Part shown: piece after piece, positions 25,110 to 37,213 of the stretch
Numbering within the stretch: the stretch's first letter is position 1
How the letters are laid out: each line of letters begins with the position of its first letter
Assembly (NCBI GenBank): GCA_000310025.1
Contig: FN649741.1
Span: forward strand, 3,414,491-3,462,559
DNA: 48,069 bases
Direction: 5' to 3'
From: Ectocarpus siliculosus
Taxonomy: Eukaryota; Sar; Phaeophyceae; Ectocarpales; Ectocarpaceae
Position numbers and translations under genes: made by a program
Notes under the pieces: generated by a model
What the model saw: the letters and a program-made list of their open reading frames with translations, nothing else
What the model was told of the DNA's origin: nothing
The model's database searches: none

Positions 25110-27180
25110 CTGTGTGGAAGGAACGAGCAGCGAGGTACAGCCAGAGCCGCGGGGGGGGGGTCACGACTCAAAACGCATGACACCGTGACAAGCACAACAG
25201 GAAAGCTACGAGAACAAGACACATGAGCAACAAGGTTCTGGTGCAATACTAATACGCTTCGTCTCCTTCGGGGGGATATCGATGCCCTTGCGTTCCCTGT
25301 CCCCGCAGCGTATAGGTTCTTGCACGGGACAGCACGAGTTGTTTGTGTTTCCGTGTCCGTCCTAAATGTCGCAGATGGAAAGGAGGGTCTCGTTTCGGGT
25401 ACCACAGGGGTGCCATTCTGCACGAGAGTACCCGCAGCAGGAAATTCCCCAAGCGTTAGATTGAGCAGCGGCGTTCACCAATCAGATCAGATGGTCTTCG
25501 TGCATTGTGTGCAAAGAATGTACACAGTCGTGTGGCTATACGACCAGACAGGGTATGTAGATACCCTCTGTCGCGTCGTTTTACCAAAATTGAACTTCAT
25601 TATAAGCGAGCTAACTCTCTTGCTCGCGTACATGCAAGAAGGTTATAATAGGTAGACTGCTTGGCCTGTTAAGCTCGTTGGAACAGAGGATTGCTGTGGT
25701 CTGGTGTTTGAACTTGTGGCGTGAGAAAGCGCCTGCTGCGAAATGTCCCCTCCGAGGTACGCCACGTATTGTTGCCTCGACCGCAGTCTCATGGCGGTGG
25801 CCTTACCCCCGTGGCGATCGACAGGTTAACCGCCATCATATGTCACCCGCACACATACGCGCACAGGGCAGCCTTGGAAGGGGTGTTCAGATTTGTTTTG
25901 TTTTTCTGTCGTCTGTTCGTTGGTCACCCGGAAAGGCGCCGTTGGTGCTAAATAGCGAAACCACGCAGTAGAGAGAGTCCATGGTTCTTCCCCGCTGCCC
26001 GCGTTCACATCCCGCTGTACGTAGGACTGACGTTATTGTGGTTGGTTAGACCCTCTGGTTCTCGGTTGTGGGTTGTTAACAGCCTTCGCAAGTTGGTAGC
26101 GGAAAACGCATTGACGTGTTGCGTAACTGCATGCGGTCTATAAAAGGCTACATGTGGTCTCATACATGGATAGGTTGGTCTATATTATAGGTTTACCAAG
26201 AGTGTCATCAGCTCGTCCATGTTCCAGTTCGGTTGCGTTCTATGGTACTATGCAAGAGAGGCTGGGCTCTCAGTGATACATATGGTAAGTATCATGAGAC
26301 GTTTTGGACATTACGCCGTGCTTACACATCTGATAAGAAACTGGAGGCAGCGCTGCAGGGGGAAAAGTGAAGAACAAACCAAACTTTTGTGTTTTACCTC
26401 CCTCCTGTGCGGCACCGGCTGGTGCGTCATCCACACACTGAAAGATACGTGCTGCGCCCAAATAACTGTGGTCGGTCAATCAGAGGGAAAATCTGATTTC
26501 ACTGCTGCTCCATGGTTACCCCGGCTCTTGCAGCACTGTGTCGGTGAGCGCGCGTTTGTTAGCCCACGCCCTAATTGCTGTTGCAGGGCATTGTTGTTGT
26601 TGTTGTTGTTGTCTTCACATTAAACTCGTGTCAGTTGCTAATCCCAAAATCTAGCAAAGACGCGGTCCGTGGTCACAAAAATGCTAGATAGAGCCATCAG
26701 AACATCCAAAGAACACGCAAACAAGCAAGAAAAGGGTTACAAGCCCGAAGAGGTACACCTACATCCCTGCGGCACGTTTGCGTGCCCAACAACTGAACTA
26801 CCCGTCCACACACTACATTCGACTACAGCAGCATCACCCCCCCTGTCCTACACTTTACCAAAATGAATGTCGACTACAGCGTACAGCTGTCTGAAGTGCT
26901 GCCTGTACAATAACACCATGGTAGGCATGGTACAAGTTCGGGGCGCGCAACTGCTGTCTGAAGTGCTGTCAGAATGCATCCGTGGACATAGAGTGAAAAA
27001 GAACAACCAATCAAAGCCATCATTGCAATTGACAATCACCGAATCTACCCCTGATCACCTGTGTTGGACACAGCAGTGTTAAATAATCGATACTGATTAG
27101 GAATCGTTCCACATTGAAGGAGTCTTCCACAATGCAGGTACACAATAAACAAAGGCATACCACGTGGTGAATAGGCCGCG

Positions 27181-27183
27181 GCG

Positions 27184-27214
<31 letters not shown>

Positions 27215-27513
27215 AACCAACCCCCTGGTTTTTTAAACCGGGGAAAAGGGGAGGCCCCGTTGCAACCCCCCCCCCGGGGGATTTTTTTCCCCCCCCCCGA
27301 AACAAACCCCTTTGGGGGGGGGGTCCCTTTTAAATTTCAAAGGGGGGGGGGGAAAAAAAAATTGGGTTAAAAAATTTTTAAAAAAAGAACCCCGGGCCCA
27401 ACCCCCCCCAAGGGGTTTTGGGGCAAAAAAAAATTCCGGGGAAAAATTTTAAGTGCGCCCCCCGGGGGGGAAAACCTTTCCCGGAAGGGCCTTTTTTTTC
27501 CCCCCCAGGTCCC
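27181..27513. other. low-quality homopolymer-inflated sequence next to a gap
   Basis: Almost every base occurs in runs (long G, C, A and T blocks one after another), unlike anything else in the window. This pattern is typical of failed read ends after a G-tract rather than of genomic sequence. Any open frames in it should be ignored. Confidence 0.85.
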
Positions 27514-27613
27514 NNNNNNNNNNNNNNNNNNNNNNNNNNNNNNNNNNNNNNNNNNNNNNNNNNNNNNNNNNNNNNNNNNNNNNNNNNNNNNNNNNNNNNN
27601 NNNNNNNNNNNNN
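27514..27613. other. 100-N scaffold gap
   Basis: Exactly 100 N bases, followed directly by T and a G-tract of about 15. As with the first gap, the border is a G/C homopolymer. Confidence 0.98.
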
Positions 27614-28472
27614 TGGGGGGGGGGGGGGGTCGGCGTCGACCGACCAGCTGGCTCATTAACGCTGAGCAGAGGTCATGCACGTATGCATACCCTCTACTGC
27701 TGTATCTTTGTCCATCGCCACGGACCACACCTCTGTCGGGTCGTGTTCCCTTTATATCTTCGATGTGCTGCAGTGAAAAGTATACTGCTGTAAAATACTT
27801 CAATAAAGCAGTACCAGGTCACAACCTCTAGCAGGTGTTTGCGGTACAGAATATATCGCGCGGAATATTTTTGAGTCGCGTCTCAGGCGTGTAAATCCTT
27901 ACGCGAGATGCCCTTTGTTTCCTCAACCATGTCTCCTTGCTCTCGGGAAAATTACACTGCGTTTATTGCGCTACACAAGTGCAAGGAGTTTTGCGTTGAG
28001 GAGCAGTAACATTGACCCGTCAAAGAGAGTGCTCCAGAGCAAACGTTGTGCTGCTACACATGGATGTGAGGGGAAAAGACGCACAAAGTCCTGGGTGCTC
28101 TGTTGGAATAGTCGCGGCTTTAGTCCGCGCCTCTATGTACCGCTGCTGTTGTGCGGGTGGTGACAATGATTTCCACTCAGCAGTCGAAGGGAAAAAGCGT
28201 GAAGAAGTGAGAGAGACTATGTAACGACGTCGTCTGAGGGGGAAGAGAACGAGTGCCGTTCCGCCCGAAAAAATGATTTTGTCACCAATCGGTCGGCCGT
28301 GTGCGTTCGACTGACAACGTTCAGCACAGGGCTAGAGGTGGTGTCTTGCACACCGCCTACGTCGACGGTTGTCCCGCAACACGGTGGCGTACAATGTTGT
28401 ACCACCATCTGCCTCATCGTCTAGTTGATGATGGCGTCTCTCAGCTATTGAAGTGGGCCATATTGTTTGTAG

Positions 28473-30085
28473 AGAATAGACATGTTGCTCCACCTTGTCG
28501 CGATTCGCAAAACGCTCCTCACCTCGCTGTCCATGAAGGACAAGTCTTGTTCATCCATCGTCGAGGAGCGCCCCGCCCTTACGTTGACGCTGTCGCGCGT
28601 GGGGGCCCGGAACGTGGGAGGCGGCGGCGGTGGCATCAGCAAGCTCCCGTCTGCCATCATCCGGTGAGCGCTGTCTACAACAAATGTGGAATATGGTGTA
28701 GTGGGTTTCGCAGCTCGGCTCATCATCATCAGCGGCTCATCAATCACGGAGACCCTTCCCGCAAACATTGTCAATTCTGCGGGGCTCCGCGCTCCGCGGT
28801 GACATCTCCCATCTTGTTCCGGGTCTTGTTGGTCAGTTGTGTCTCGTTGTCACTGCTTCTTCTTCGCAGCCAGTTGCATTTGCCGTCTGCTTCGGCGGTT
28901 GGCTCGCCTTGTCGGAAGAAGAAAAGGTGAGTAGGTGAGCAGGGGTCTCGCCGTGCTTTGTCTTCATCACCACCTACTGATTCCGGCGGCATGCATGCAC
29001 AAAAAAACATGCCGCCCTTTGTTCTGGTACGCACAGCAGTTTCATGCAAAGAAGGCACGCACGTGTGTGAAAGCCATATGCTACAACCGCTGCTGCTACA
29101 CAGCAGCCACTTTACAGGAAGATCGACCGGGGTAAACAGCCTTGCGTGGCGCGCAATAAGATGCTGCGCTCTCTCCTGTGCATACATAGCCGTTCGACCT
29201 TTCTTTCCACCACACCGGCTCTATTATTCTCTCACACATGGTGCATTTTGTTGCGATGCCGCGGGCGATGTTCTGCCCTCATTGTACACACCGAGCGAAC
29301 CTTGTGCAGCAGCGTTGTTTCTATGGATACATCCCTGCTCTCAGTAGAAATGCAGGCGCCCTTTTGTGTGTGTTTGTCTCTACATGCCAGCATTGTGTGT
29401 GACACTCCAATCCGCTCATTTCTCTCTTCTTTTTTTTTCACGCAACATCTTGTCTGCTGTCTTCCGTGAACTAGGATCAAGCTTCTTCCAGCCTGAAGCC
29501 TGACAGCTCACTGCTCACACCCGCGTGTGTTCGTCGACACGCTTGCCGCCGTATACTACACCGCTCAGGACAAAGGAGAAGGCCCCAAATGGGACGGACT
29601 ACTGCTCAATAACTTCACAACGAACCTGTACGTGGTTCTATAATAGAACAAGAGGCGGCGGGACAACAATGATAATCAAGGAACCAGCACGTAGGCGGCG
29701 GCCCGGGGATAGCCGCAACGAACGGCAAGGGGAGGCCCCACGCAGACATGAGGGGGAAGGGCGGAGGGGGGAGCGGGTTGCTGGGGAGAGGAAGAAAGGG
29801 GCGAAGCTGAGAGGCAAGGAGGTCGGCAGGCAGCGCGCGGCCGAGCAGGTGCTTTCGGCGGCGGCGCGGGGCGAGGACGGGAGGGGAAAGAAGGACAGAA
29901 CGAGGGAAAGGCGGGGGGGGGAGGAGAGTGAGGAGGAGCGGCAGCGGCAGCGGCGGCGAGGGCAACGGGAGAATCGAAGCAGCAGGAGCTGGACGAGCTG
30001 CGACAGAATCGCCCGGGCGGGATCGTCGGCTACTGCCCGACACGGCGGTGAAACGGAGAACGGGACCAAGATTGGAAGCAGGAGT

Positions 30086-30118
<33 letters not shown>

Positions 30119-30928
30119 CGCGGACAGAGACGGAGGACGCGGAGTACGCGTCGCGCCAGCACCTCCGTCGACGGCAACAAGCGCGGTTGGGGGTTGCAAC
30201 CTGCCAGCAACGATGTGATTGGTCCGAAGACGCGCGTTCACCGCAGGGGTCGTGGTCGGAGTAGTGAGGCGAACGAGATATTGCGTGGGGTTCAATGCGG
30301 CGGCGGCGGCGGCGGCGGCGGCGGGGTCAGAGACGGTGGGCAGCGTGGTGGCGGTGGTCGTTGGACGGGGTACGGGCCACCCCGTCCGGTGGAAGACGGT
30401 GGTAGAGGGCCTTCGTACGGGCGCCGTGGTGGCTCTGCGCCGTCCCCGGAAACGCCGTCGGCCTCCTCTTCGGCCCGAGAAAAACACAGCAGCAGCAGCA
30501 GCAGCAGTAGCAACAGCGGCGGCAGCAGTGCTGGAAGCGGAGGAGTTACCGCTGCTGCTGCTGCTGCTGCTGCTGCCGAACGGGCAGGGGCGACCGGGGG
30601 CGAACGAACGAGTGCGTCGGAGCGACGAGCCGTCTCACGCGTGGCCCCTTCTCGCTACCCCTCTTCCCGCGCGATGATGTTGCCGGTGTTCGGGTCGCCC
30701 GCTCGTCCTGCGGCTCAGCACTTCCGACTGGGGCCCCGAAGTTTTGTGACTGCGGTGCCTCCCGCTGCTGCTATGCAGCAAGGAACCGGGACGTTGTCTT
30801 CGTCCGCCGCCTTCCACGGTAGGGGCACCGGCACTCTTTCCTTGGAAACCGCCGTCGCCGCCGCCGCCGCCGCCTCTGCCAGGCACGCCTCCGTGTTCTC
30901 TGGTACCGGGAGCCTAGCCGTGTTGTAG
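28473..30928 (+). CDS. uncharacterised basic, Ser/Gly/Ala-rich protein (tentative three-exon model)
   Basis: Proposed exons: 28473-28663 (acceptor TTTGTAG; first ATG 28482; donor CG|GTGAGC), 28870-28926 (acceptor CTTCTTCTTCGCAG; donor AAAAG|GTGAGT) and 29569-30928 (acceptor CCGCTCAG). The phases (2, 2) agree, and the last exon is open to TAG at 30926-30928. If the first joins are wrong, the gene could start at the ATG at 29669. The product has a short GC3-rich N-terminal block (KTLLTSLSMKDKSCSS), then a Lys/Arg/Glu-rich stretch, Gly runs, poly-Ser, poly-Ala (about 30546-30578) and a C-terminal part with two GTGTLS motifs ending GTGSLAVL. I recognise no domain. A competing minus-strand model uses 28776-28523 joined to 28241-28177, with good splice sites of its own, and third-position bias cannot separate the two because the frames share third positions. 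Treat strand and start as open. Confidence 0.42.
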
Positions 30929-33057
30929 CGGTACTACTGTAGGGGTGGCTGGAGGAAAGACGCAGTGTGTTGTTAGCCAAGACGATGCGTCCGCCGTGTC
31001 ATTTTGTCGTGTGTTTTCGCCCCTTTCTTGATGCTTGCGAGCTTCCGGATGTGGTCGTGGGGATAAGGATGTTCCGCTGTAGCCTCTTGTGAGGCGACTG
31101 CGTTGGGCAAGACTTGTGGACTACGTAGCTGTTGGTTGTTTTTCGTGAGTGCAAAGCAGCGTGTGGTGGGTTGGAGACCGTCCCCTTTAGAAGAGTGATG
31201 AACGAGAATCTTGGTGGTTTGTCGGAAACAGATGTGTAAAATTATGCTGTCGGCAATCGAGGTTTGCGTGATAGACCGCTGTCGTTTTTTGTTGATCGGT
31301 TCCCCTTTTTTGGTTTTGGTTTTTTCGCAGAGGAGGACTCGCAGGATCTTGAAGCGGATGGAGCGCTCTGGATGTTTTTCCATCAGCCGACCCTGCTTGT
31401 TTTCTGGGCGATGTACGTGCTGTTTGTGCGGTTTGTACGTGGGTTTCGGGGAGATTTGTGCTTGTTTTCCGTAGAGGGGACGCTAGGGCTGAGGTGAACG
31501 AAGAGGAAAACGAAGCCGGCATGGGCGAAGGCTGATGGCATTTCTCTGGATCCGAGCACCGCCACCACCTTTTTCGTGATGATTCGTGCATCAGAAACAT
31601 TCACAGATTATTGTTGCACGGTATACGCGTGTTCTCTTCGCAACTACTGTAGCGCCTGTACGCACCGGGAAGAAAGTACCGTACGCCTACCGAATTCTCA
31701 GCTCCCAACACGCGCCTCTCGCGCGGGTGGGGACGGGCGAACATACAACGGCGAGTCGAGTCGTATGTGCCAACATAAATAGACGAAAATAGATTGCACA
31801 ATCGCCGCCCTCGGAAACACAAGTTTTCGGTGCATAGAGAAATCGTGAGCGGGGGGGGGTCTGGATGTATGATATTGTTGAGTAAAAAACGTGAAACGGG
31901 CACGGAAGGACGCCCAGCAACTTATCCACAAACCCGGTACAAGTAGTGTGAATAAGACAGACCTTCAGAAAGTATGTCGGGCTCCGCCGCGTGCGGTTTG
32001 GTCCTGCACGTTGAGTGCCGGGTTGAGACGAAACCCATTGGAGTAGCAGTGTACGGCCGCCCCGGTGCACTTGCCCTCTCGCTGCCACGGGCGCGAGTGC
32101 ACAGCGTGGGATAAGAGAGGCCAAGGAGGATATAGGACGCCGCAAATCGTTTCTGGCTGCAAGCTCCGCCAAGCACGTGCACTTGCTTTGCCAGCGAGAG
32201 AACTCACGATTTTCTCAGCTGCGACAACCTCGAGTAGGGCGTCAACAATCGAAACAAGAAACAGGCTGCTTGGTGCACACCACGCTCAACAACAGGTGTG
32301 CGAGTTGAGTTCCATCGTCTCGCCTCGTCAAGTTTTTCGAGAGCTGGCAGCTAGCTGGCTGCCTTGGGGACAAAAAACAACAACTGCCCCTGTCGAATTG
32401 GCCGGACGTGTGCACCAACGTACCCGAAACAGATTTCCGAAACGCCTCCTGGATTGATCGTCCACAAAAACGTTAAACACGACTTAGGCTTCTTCAGGGA
32501 TCGAAAAGAAAACAACAACCCCGCGTAACGACAGCGTGGACTCTCGAGACAGACAAAAAAATACCCCAGGTCCGACCAGCCAAACCGTTCCGTGACCGTC
32601 GAGGTTTACTTGGTGGTAACAGCTGCGGGGGAGCGCCAAAAAGCGACGGAATCTCCGGAATCTACCAAAAGCTAGGATCTGTGCAGCACGCGGGCCCAAG
32701 GCTTACCTACCCAGGGGAGTACGAAAAAATACAACTCGACGCTCGAAAAAAGAAGCACCCAAAACACCGTGTGTATGTTACCCTATTTCTGCCCCACTCT
32801 CTCCACCCACCCAACTAACTACCCCCGCCCCTTTTCCGTTGACACCCCAACCCGGCCCCCCGCCTGACATATTTTCTTCCACGCTACCCGCGGCCGATTA
32901 ACGCGCTCCGCTACAAAGCAGTCTTGGGCCACTCTGCTGCGACCGCCACAAGGGCGGGGGTGGGTGAGGGGGGTGAGCTCACAGAGATTCACAAACTGCT
33001 TTCTTATTGTTCGCACAAGGCAAAAAAAAAAAAATGCTACCAAAACAACAGGTATGC
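30929..33057. other. intergenic, convergent between the 28.5-kb gene and V-ATPase E
   Basis: No frame with recognisable similarity. A plus-strand frame after TTTTTTCGCAG at about 31330 reads as a hydrophobic stretch, but it has no start, partner exon or family match. The plus-strand frame at 32065-32457 also lacks any match. Confidence 0.5.
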
Positions 33058-33758
33058 CTAGGCGTTGGGGAACAGGAGGCCGCGGATCTTGGGCAAGAGC
33101 TCCGAGTAGATGACGGTCAGTCGAGAGCTCAAGGTGTTGTCGCACACGATGCGTCCGTTCGCGGCCGACACGGCCACGCCGCCGGGGCTGTTGCATCGCG
33201 AAGCAAAGAATACAACCAGCAAAGCAAACAGACGGGAGGACGGGGGCGACAGAGCGACGGGAGGGGGTGGGGGTGGGTGAGACGCTTAATTTTCTTGTGG
33301 TGTAGGAACAACAGGAACGACGGCGGTGGTGGTGGGAAGAGAATTTGATGCTGGACAGACCGATGTCTAACACACCTGGTACGGGTCAAAAGGACCCAAC
33401 TTTGACGCGTAGATAATGCTCGTGTCCGTTGGACGATGATTTATTCCTTCAACAAGCAACTGATGACGCGGAACTGACGAGCAGCCTTGCCTCTGTGCAC
33501 AGACCCCTTCTGGGTTCGCGACTGTTCGAATATGTTTTGCTCGCTGCCACAGCTTCTACGGCTTCAACCTGGCCCACCACAATCGTTCCTATTCTTTCGA
33601 GCACAGTCTCAACTGACCCCAGGGATGGGTAATGGATCTACGTAGGCGCAAAGAGGCCTACACAAGAGTGACTCAACACACGCGAGGTAAGCCGTCAGTC
33701 AATCTCTTGTGTCCGTTCAGGACGGACGGGCGCCTCCTACAACACCCCTTTCGAACAC

Positions 33759-33816
<58 letters not shown>

Positions 33817-36800
33817 CTTCCCTCGAAATAACCACCCACATGCACGCTGTCGAGTCTTCACAACAAAAAATCTTAATCTTCTCTTGTCTCACTTCAAACC
33901 GTGAGTCTTTCCTTGGTGCTTGGGGGTTTCCTTACCAGTTGGCTGAGAGGCACCTGGCCGGGTCCTCCTCAACGGTAATGGCCGGCACCTTGTCCACACC
34001 CGCCTCCGCCTTCATCAACGCCACGTACTCCGACACGGCGTCCTGTCGTGAGGGAAAGCGAACGCACGTTTTGCATGTGCGTGAGTGCGAGGGTAAAAAA
34101 ATTGGCGGGCGAGGGGGGGGGATGTACTCATAACCGTCCATGCCGTAGTCGTTAGTCCATATACCTCGCGGGGGGGGGGGGGGGGGGGGGGGGTGTACTC
34201 ATAGTCGTGCATGCCGTAGTCGTTTGACCATTGACCTCGCATCCCTACAAAGCCGGGACGGAGCACGCCGGGTTCTCACCGGACCAGGCTCTCACATCAC
34301 CAAGCGCGAAGCGCCGTGAGGTATTTGGCGAGTCGCATGAAGGGTGAGCTGCATCCTGCTAAGGGTGTTCGGCATCTTGTGCTTACTTCCTTGCGTACGG
34401 ATGACAGCTACGTATGACTTAATTTATTTTCTGGTGCTTTCACTTCCAGAGACAGTTGTAAGCACTGTGTAACTGCCTCGAGGAAGCTTGACCATTTTAA
34501 CACAACGTGGTGCGATCATCCCCCGTTGCGCGGGGGGGGGGGGGAAACGCGGCATGTTTGTTTGCGCCAGAAGAATACAAAGCACTGGAAGTCAGCGAGG
34601 GCGGCAACGAGACAGATACGAAGAGGGGAGGGGCAGAGCCAAAGAGAGAGAGAGGAAATGGCACTGTACTGCAAAAGGACGTACACCGGCCGCGCTTCGC
34701 TAGCCAGCCAACGAACACAAGGGCTAGCAGCTGTCGCACGTGTGTCAATGCGCTACACCAATTGTTTTGCGTAAGATGCCGCAAAAAAATCAACAAGCAC
34801 CAGCAACGCTCTTTGCTCTTGCACATGGGAAACACGATCTGCTATTGAGGCTTGCTGTCACAAAGAAGCACGAGAGAGGCCGCCAGACTTTTCGAAGCAA
34901 CGCATGGCCAGACCAACAACAGAGACGGCAGCAAAAAGATGCGCAGACCGAGTGCTTTCGCGCAGGTGCTGTTGTGAGCCGATACCCTATCCTGGGTTCC
35001 ACCGCAAGAGGTCTCTGGCAAACAGTTGTGTTTGTGTGCCTGTCCCAGGGATGCTCCGAAGAGCAACAAAGAGACCAAAGCCCCCGAGTTGGTTCACAAA
35101 ATACATGTGAAAAAAAAAACTCAGGCTTGGCTAACGCGCTGGGGTGTAATTTACGTTAAGGCGTTCCCCCTGAGGAACGCTATCGTACTCACGTTGACGA
35201 CGGACTTGACGGCCGAAATGTCCGCCTCCCTGCAAATGACCGTGATCTTGTCCTCCTCGATCTTGATCATGCTCTGCACGATCAGAGCCTTGAGGAGCGT
35301 GGGGTACTGGCTCCCCTTCGACACCTGGTGCGTGCGGCAATCGTGTGTGGCGTTTCGTAACGCGAGAAAACGGCACGGTGGGTGCCGTAAGATCAGGAAG
35401 AACGCGGGTGGTGTAGGTAGTGACGGTGATTCGCAAGACACATTCGGCGAATATCGCCATAAGCTACACCCCCGTTGTAAGGAGCACGACACACCAAAGC
35501 ATACCAACAAACAGGCTTCCGTCCACACAGGCAGGCCACACCCAAGTACACCAGAAACAACAAAACACAAGGGTTGCGGGCGTACTACACTCGATTTATG
35601 CCGAAGTCCTGGCGAAAACTGCGTGACCGCGTGTCTTCTCGGAATGAGGACGGAGTCTTGCATGACAAAGACGTGTGGAGGAAGGTCCGTCCCGCCTTGA
35701 TTCGTGAGTGCGATAGGCCAGGCAAGACGTGAGCTAGCACGTAGAGGAACTGCAAAGGTCGAGAGCTCGACACATGCATGTATCAAACACGTGTTCGTGT
35801 CCCAGTTTCTCGGCGTTAGCACTGCTAATGCTTGAAAAGCCGACTGATGGCAAGACGCCAAACCTTAACCAGCACAGGCACGTGAGCGCTCTTCGTTTCT
35901 ACTGCGAAAGTGTTCATGTTGCGTGTTAATCCGTGCTGCTGCTGTACCTTCGTGATTTCCTCCGTTGATGCCGCGAGTAATTCCTGAAGCAAGTTGTCCC
36001 TAGAGGTCATCTTCTTGACGCGAGAGTTCCCGATCATCGTCGACCGCGAGCTGCATCCACGAGAGACACGACACACATGTCGCGTGGATGTCGATTTTGT
36101 GCCGGATAAGAGGGAGAGAGAGAGAGAGAGAGAGAGGGTGACCGCCATAAACAGAGACAGGCAGAGACAGAGAGCAAATAGAGACAGAGATTATTGAGAC
36201 GGAGACAGAGGCAGACAGAAAAATAGACAAGAGCACAGACAGAACCAAACAGCACGGCCTGTGGCGGCAACAATAGAAAAAATGACAAATACGTCCGTCC
36301 GCGCAACCGGCTGACCAAAGAGAGGGCGTCAGTCCAATGGCGGGGCCAAAAACGTGAGCATGCTTTTGCTTTTTCGCAGCCCAGGATATTGAAAGGCAGG
36401 GTCCAGTCTCCGGATCCAGAGTACTTACACAAGGAAAAGACGCAAGACAGCTACATAGATAGCAATCTTCTCGCAGTTATCTACTCCTGTGCTATTAGAA
36501 TTTTTCCCGTGCGGATGATCACTCTCTGGCCGACTTCTGTTCACTCCGTTTGGCTCCATCGCTAGTTCCATCATATGCATCTCTGCGATGCATGCCGAGG
36601 CTCTCTCCACTGCCACCCCTGAAGGGTCTATTCCTGCCAGTACATATACGTTTCTTGAGCGTTTCTTTGGAATACCATCGACAGCCCCAGCAAGATGCAC
36701 AGCGAAAGCATGTAATATCTCCTTGACGCGGGTCGGTGGGGGGGGTGCGCGCGAGCTCTGCTCCCTTGCTCAAGAGAGGGTCGGGGTGCGGGAGAGCGCT

Positions 36801-37213
36801 GCTGCCAAGGGGCCACAGAAAACGCATCCTGCCGTGGGTGTGTGTGCATACTGTATTCGACAGCTGTTCCCTTCTGACAGACGAAAACTCTACCGCGGGG
36901 GCGACGGTAACATGCGCTGTTAACCCCAGGTCTAGACTACTTGTCGAGTTCTTCATGCCTCTCACTGCTGTCCCTCGGTTTCGCTCCCCCATGTCTCTCA
37001 TCTCGGCCCTCACATTCGGTCCTGGATTTCCCGGTCCTTCTCCTTCTGCGTGTACTCCTCCTGGATCTTGAGCTTCGCGCTGTGGACGATCATCTGCTTC
37101 TCGAGGTTGAAGTCGTGCTCCGTCTTGATATTGATCTCGTTCGCCTTCTCGTGGGCCTCCTGAAGGATGAAGTTGGCCATCTGCCGGATCTGGTTCGATG
37201 CCCCTTGGTCCAT
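33058..37213 (-). CDS. VMA4: V-type proton ATPase subunit E (complete)
   Basis: Subunit E forms, with subunit G, the peripheral stalks that brace the V1 ATPase against the membrane sector of the vacuolar proton pump. Five minus-strand exons join perfectly in phase: 37213-37014, 36050-35948, 35324-35193, 34042-33936, 33187-33058. They give 223 residues, close to the usual 226-233. The ATG sits in an AACCATGG context. Family marks: the N-terminal coiled coil (MDQGASNQIRQMANFILQEA, then EKANEI and FNLEKQMIVHSAKLKIQEEY); NSRVKKMTSRDNLLQELL, matching the N.ARLKVLRARDDL segment; YPTLLKALIVQSMIKIEEDK; VICREADISAVKSVV; and the C-terminal core GGVAVSAANGRIVCDNTLSSRL with LLPKIRGLLF before the stop. 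All junctions are GT-AG. Intron lengths are about 963, 623, 1150 and 748 bp. This is the best-supported gene in the window. Confidence 0.97.
33762..33813. repeat. (CT)n microsatellite in V-ATPase E intron 4
   Basis: About 25 uninterrupted TC units inside the intron between exons 4 and 5. Confidence 0.95.
34108..34245 (-). repeat. two tandem G-tract units with a DYGM-like reading
   Basis: In V-ATPase E intron 3, two units each begin with a G-tract (9 bases near 34113-34121; over 20 near 34171-34192), followed by TGTACTCATA, then GCATGCCGTAGTCGTT or its variant, and end ACCTCGC. Read on the minus strand, both give NDYGM then YEY then a Pro run. A third copy lies at 47813-47859 in reverse orientation. 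Confidence 0.75.
36108..36136. repeat. (GA)n microsatellite in V-ATPase E intron 1
   Basis: A GA dinucleotide run just upstream (on the coding strand) of exon 2, followed on the plus strand by imperfect AGAGACAG repeats to about 36240. Confidence 0.85.

Larger units (their letters stand above)
25110..28472. other. intergenic, divergent between the PX-protein gene and the 28.5-kb gene
   Basis: No convincing exon. It may hide the first exon of the PX-protein gene. A (GTT)n tract lies near 26584-26612. The interval 27181-27513 is low-quality homopolymer-ridden sequence next to a 100-N gap. The rest has short frames only. Confidence 0.5.

Noticed and set aside
29615-30487. 290-residue minus-strand frame rich in Pro, Leu and Ala
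   Set aside because: Antisense of the proposed plus-strand last exon. It has no splice support or domain, though the plus-strand call itself is only moderate.
31264-31497. hydrophobic plus-strand frame after a TTTTTTCGCAG acceptor-like site
   Set aside because: No start, no partner exon and no family similarity. It lies in T-rich sequence that favours hydrophobic readings.
34488-34848. plus-strand frames in V-ATPase E intron 3
   Set aside because: They lie wholly within an intron whose borders are fixed by exact phase and protein similarity, and they lack codon bias or matches.
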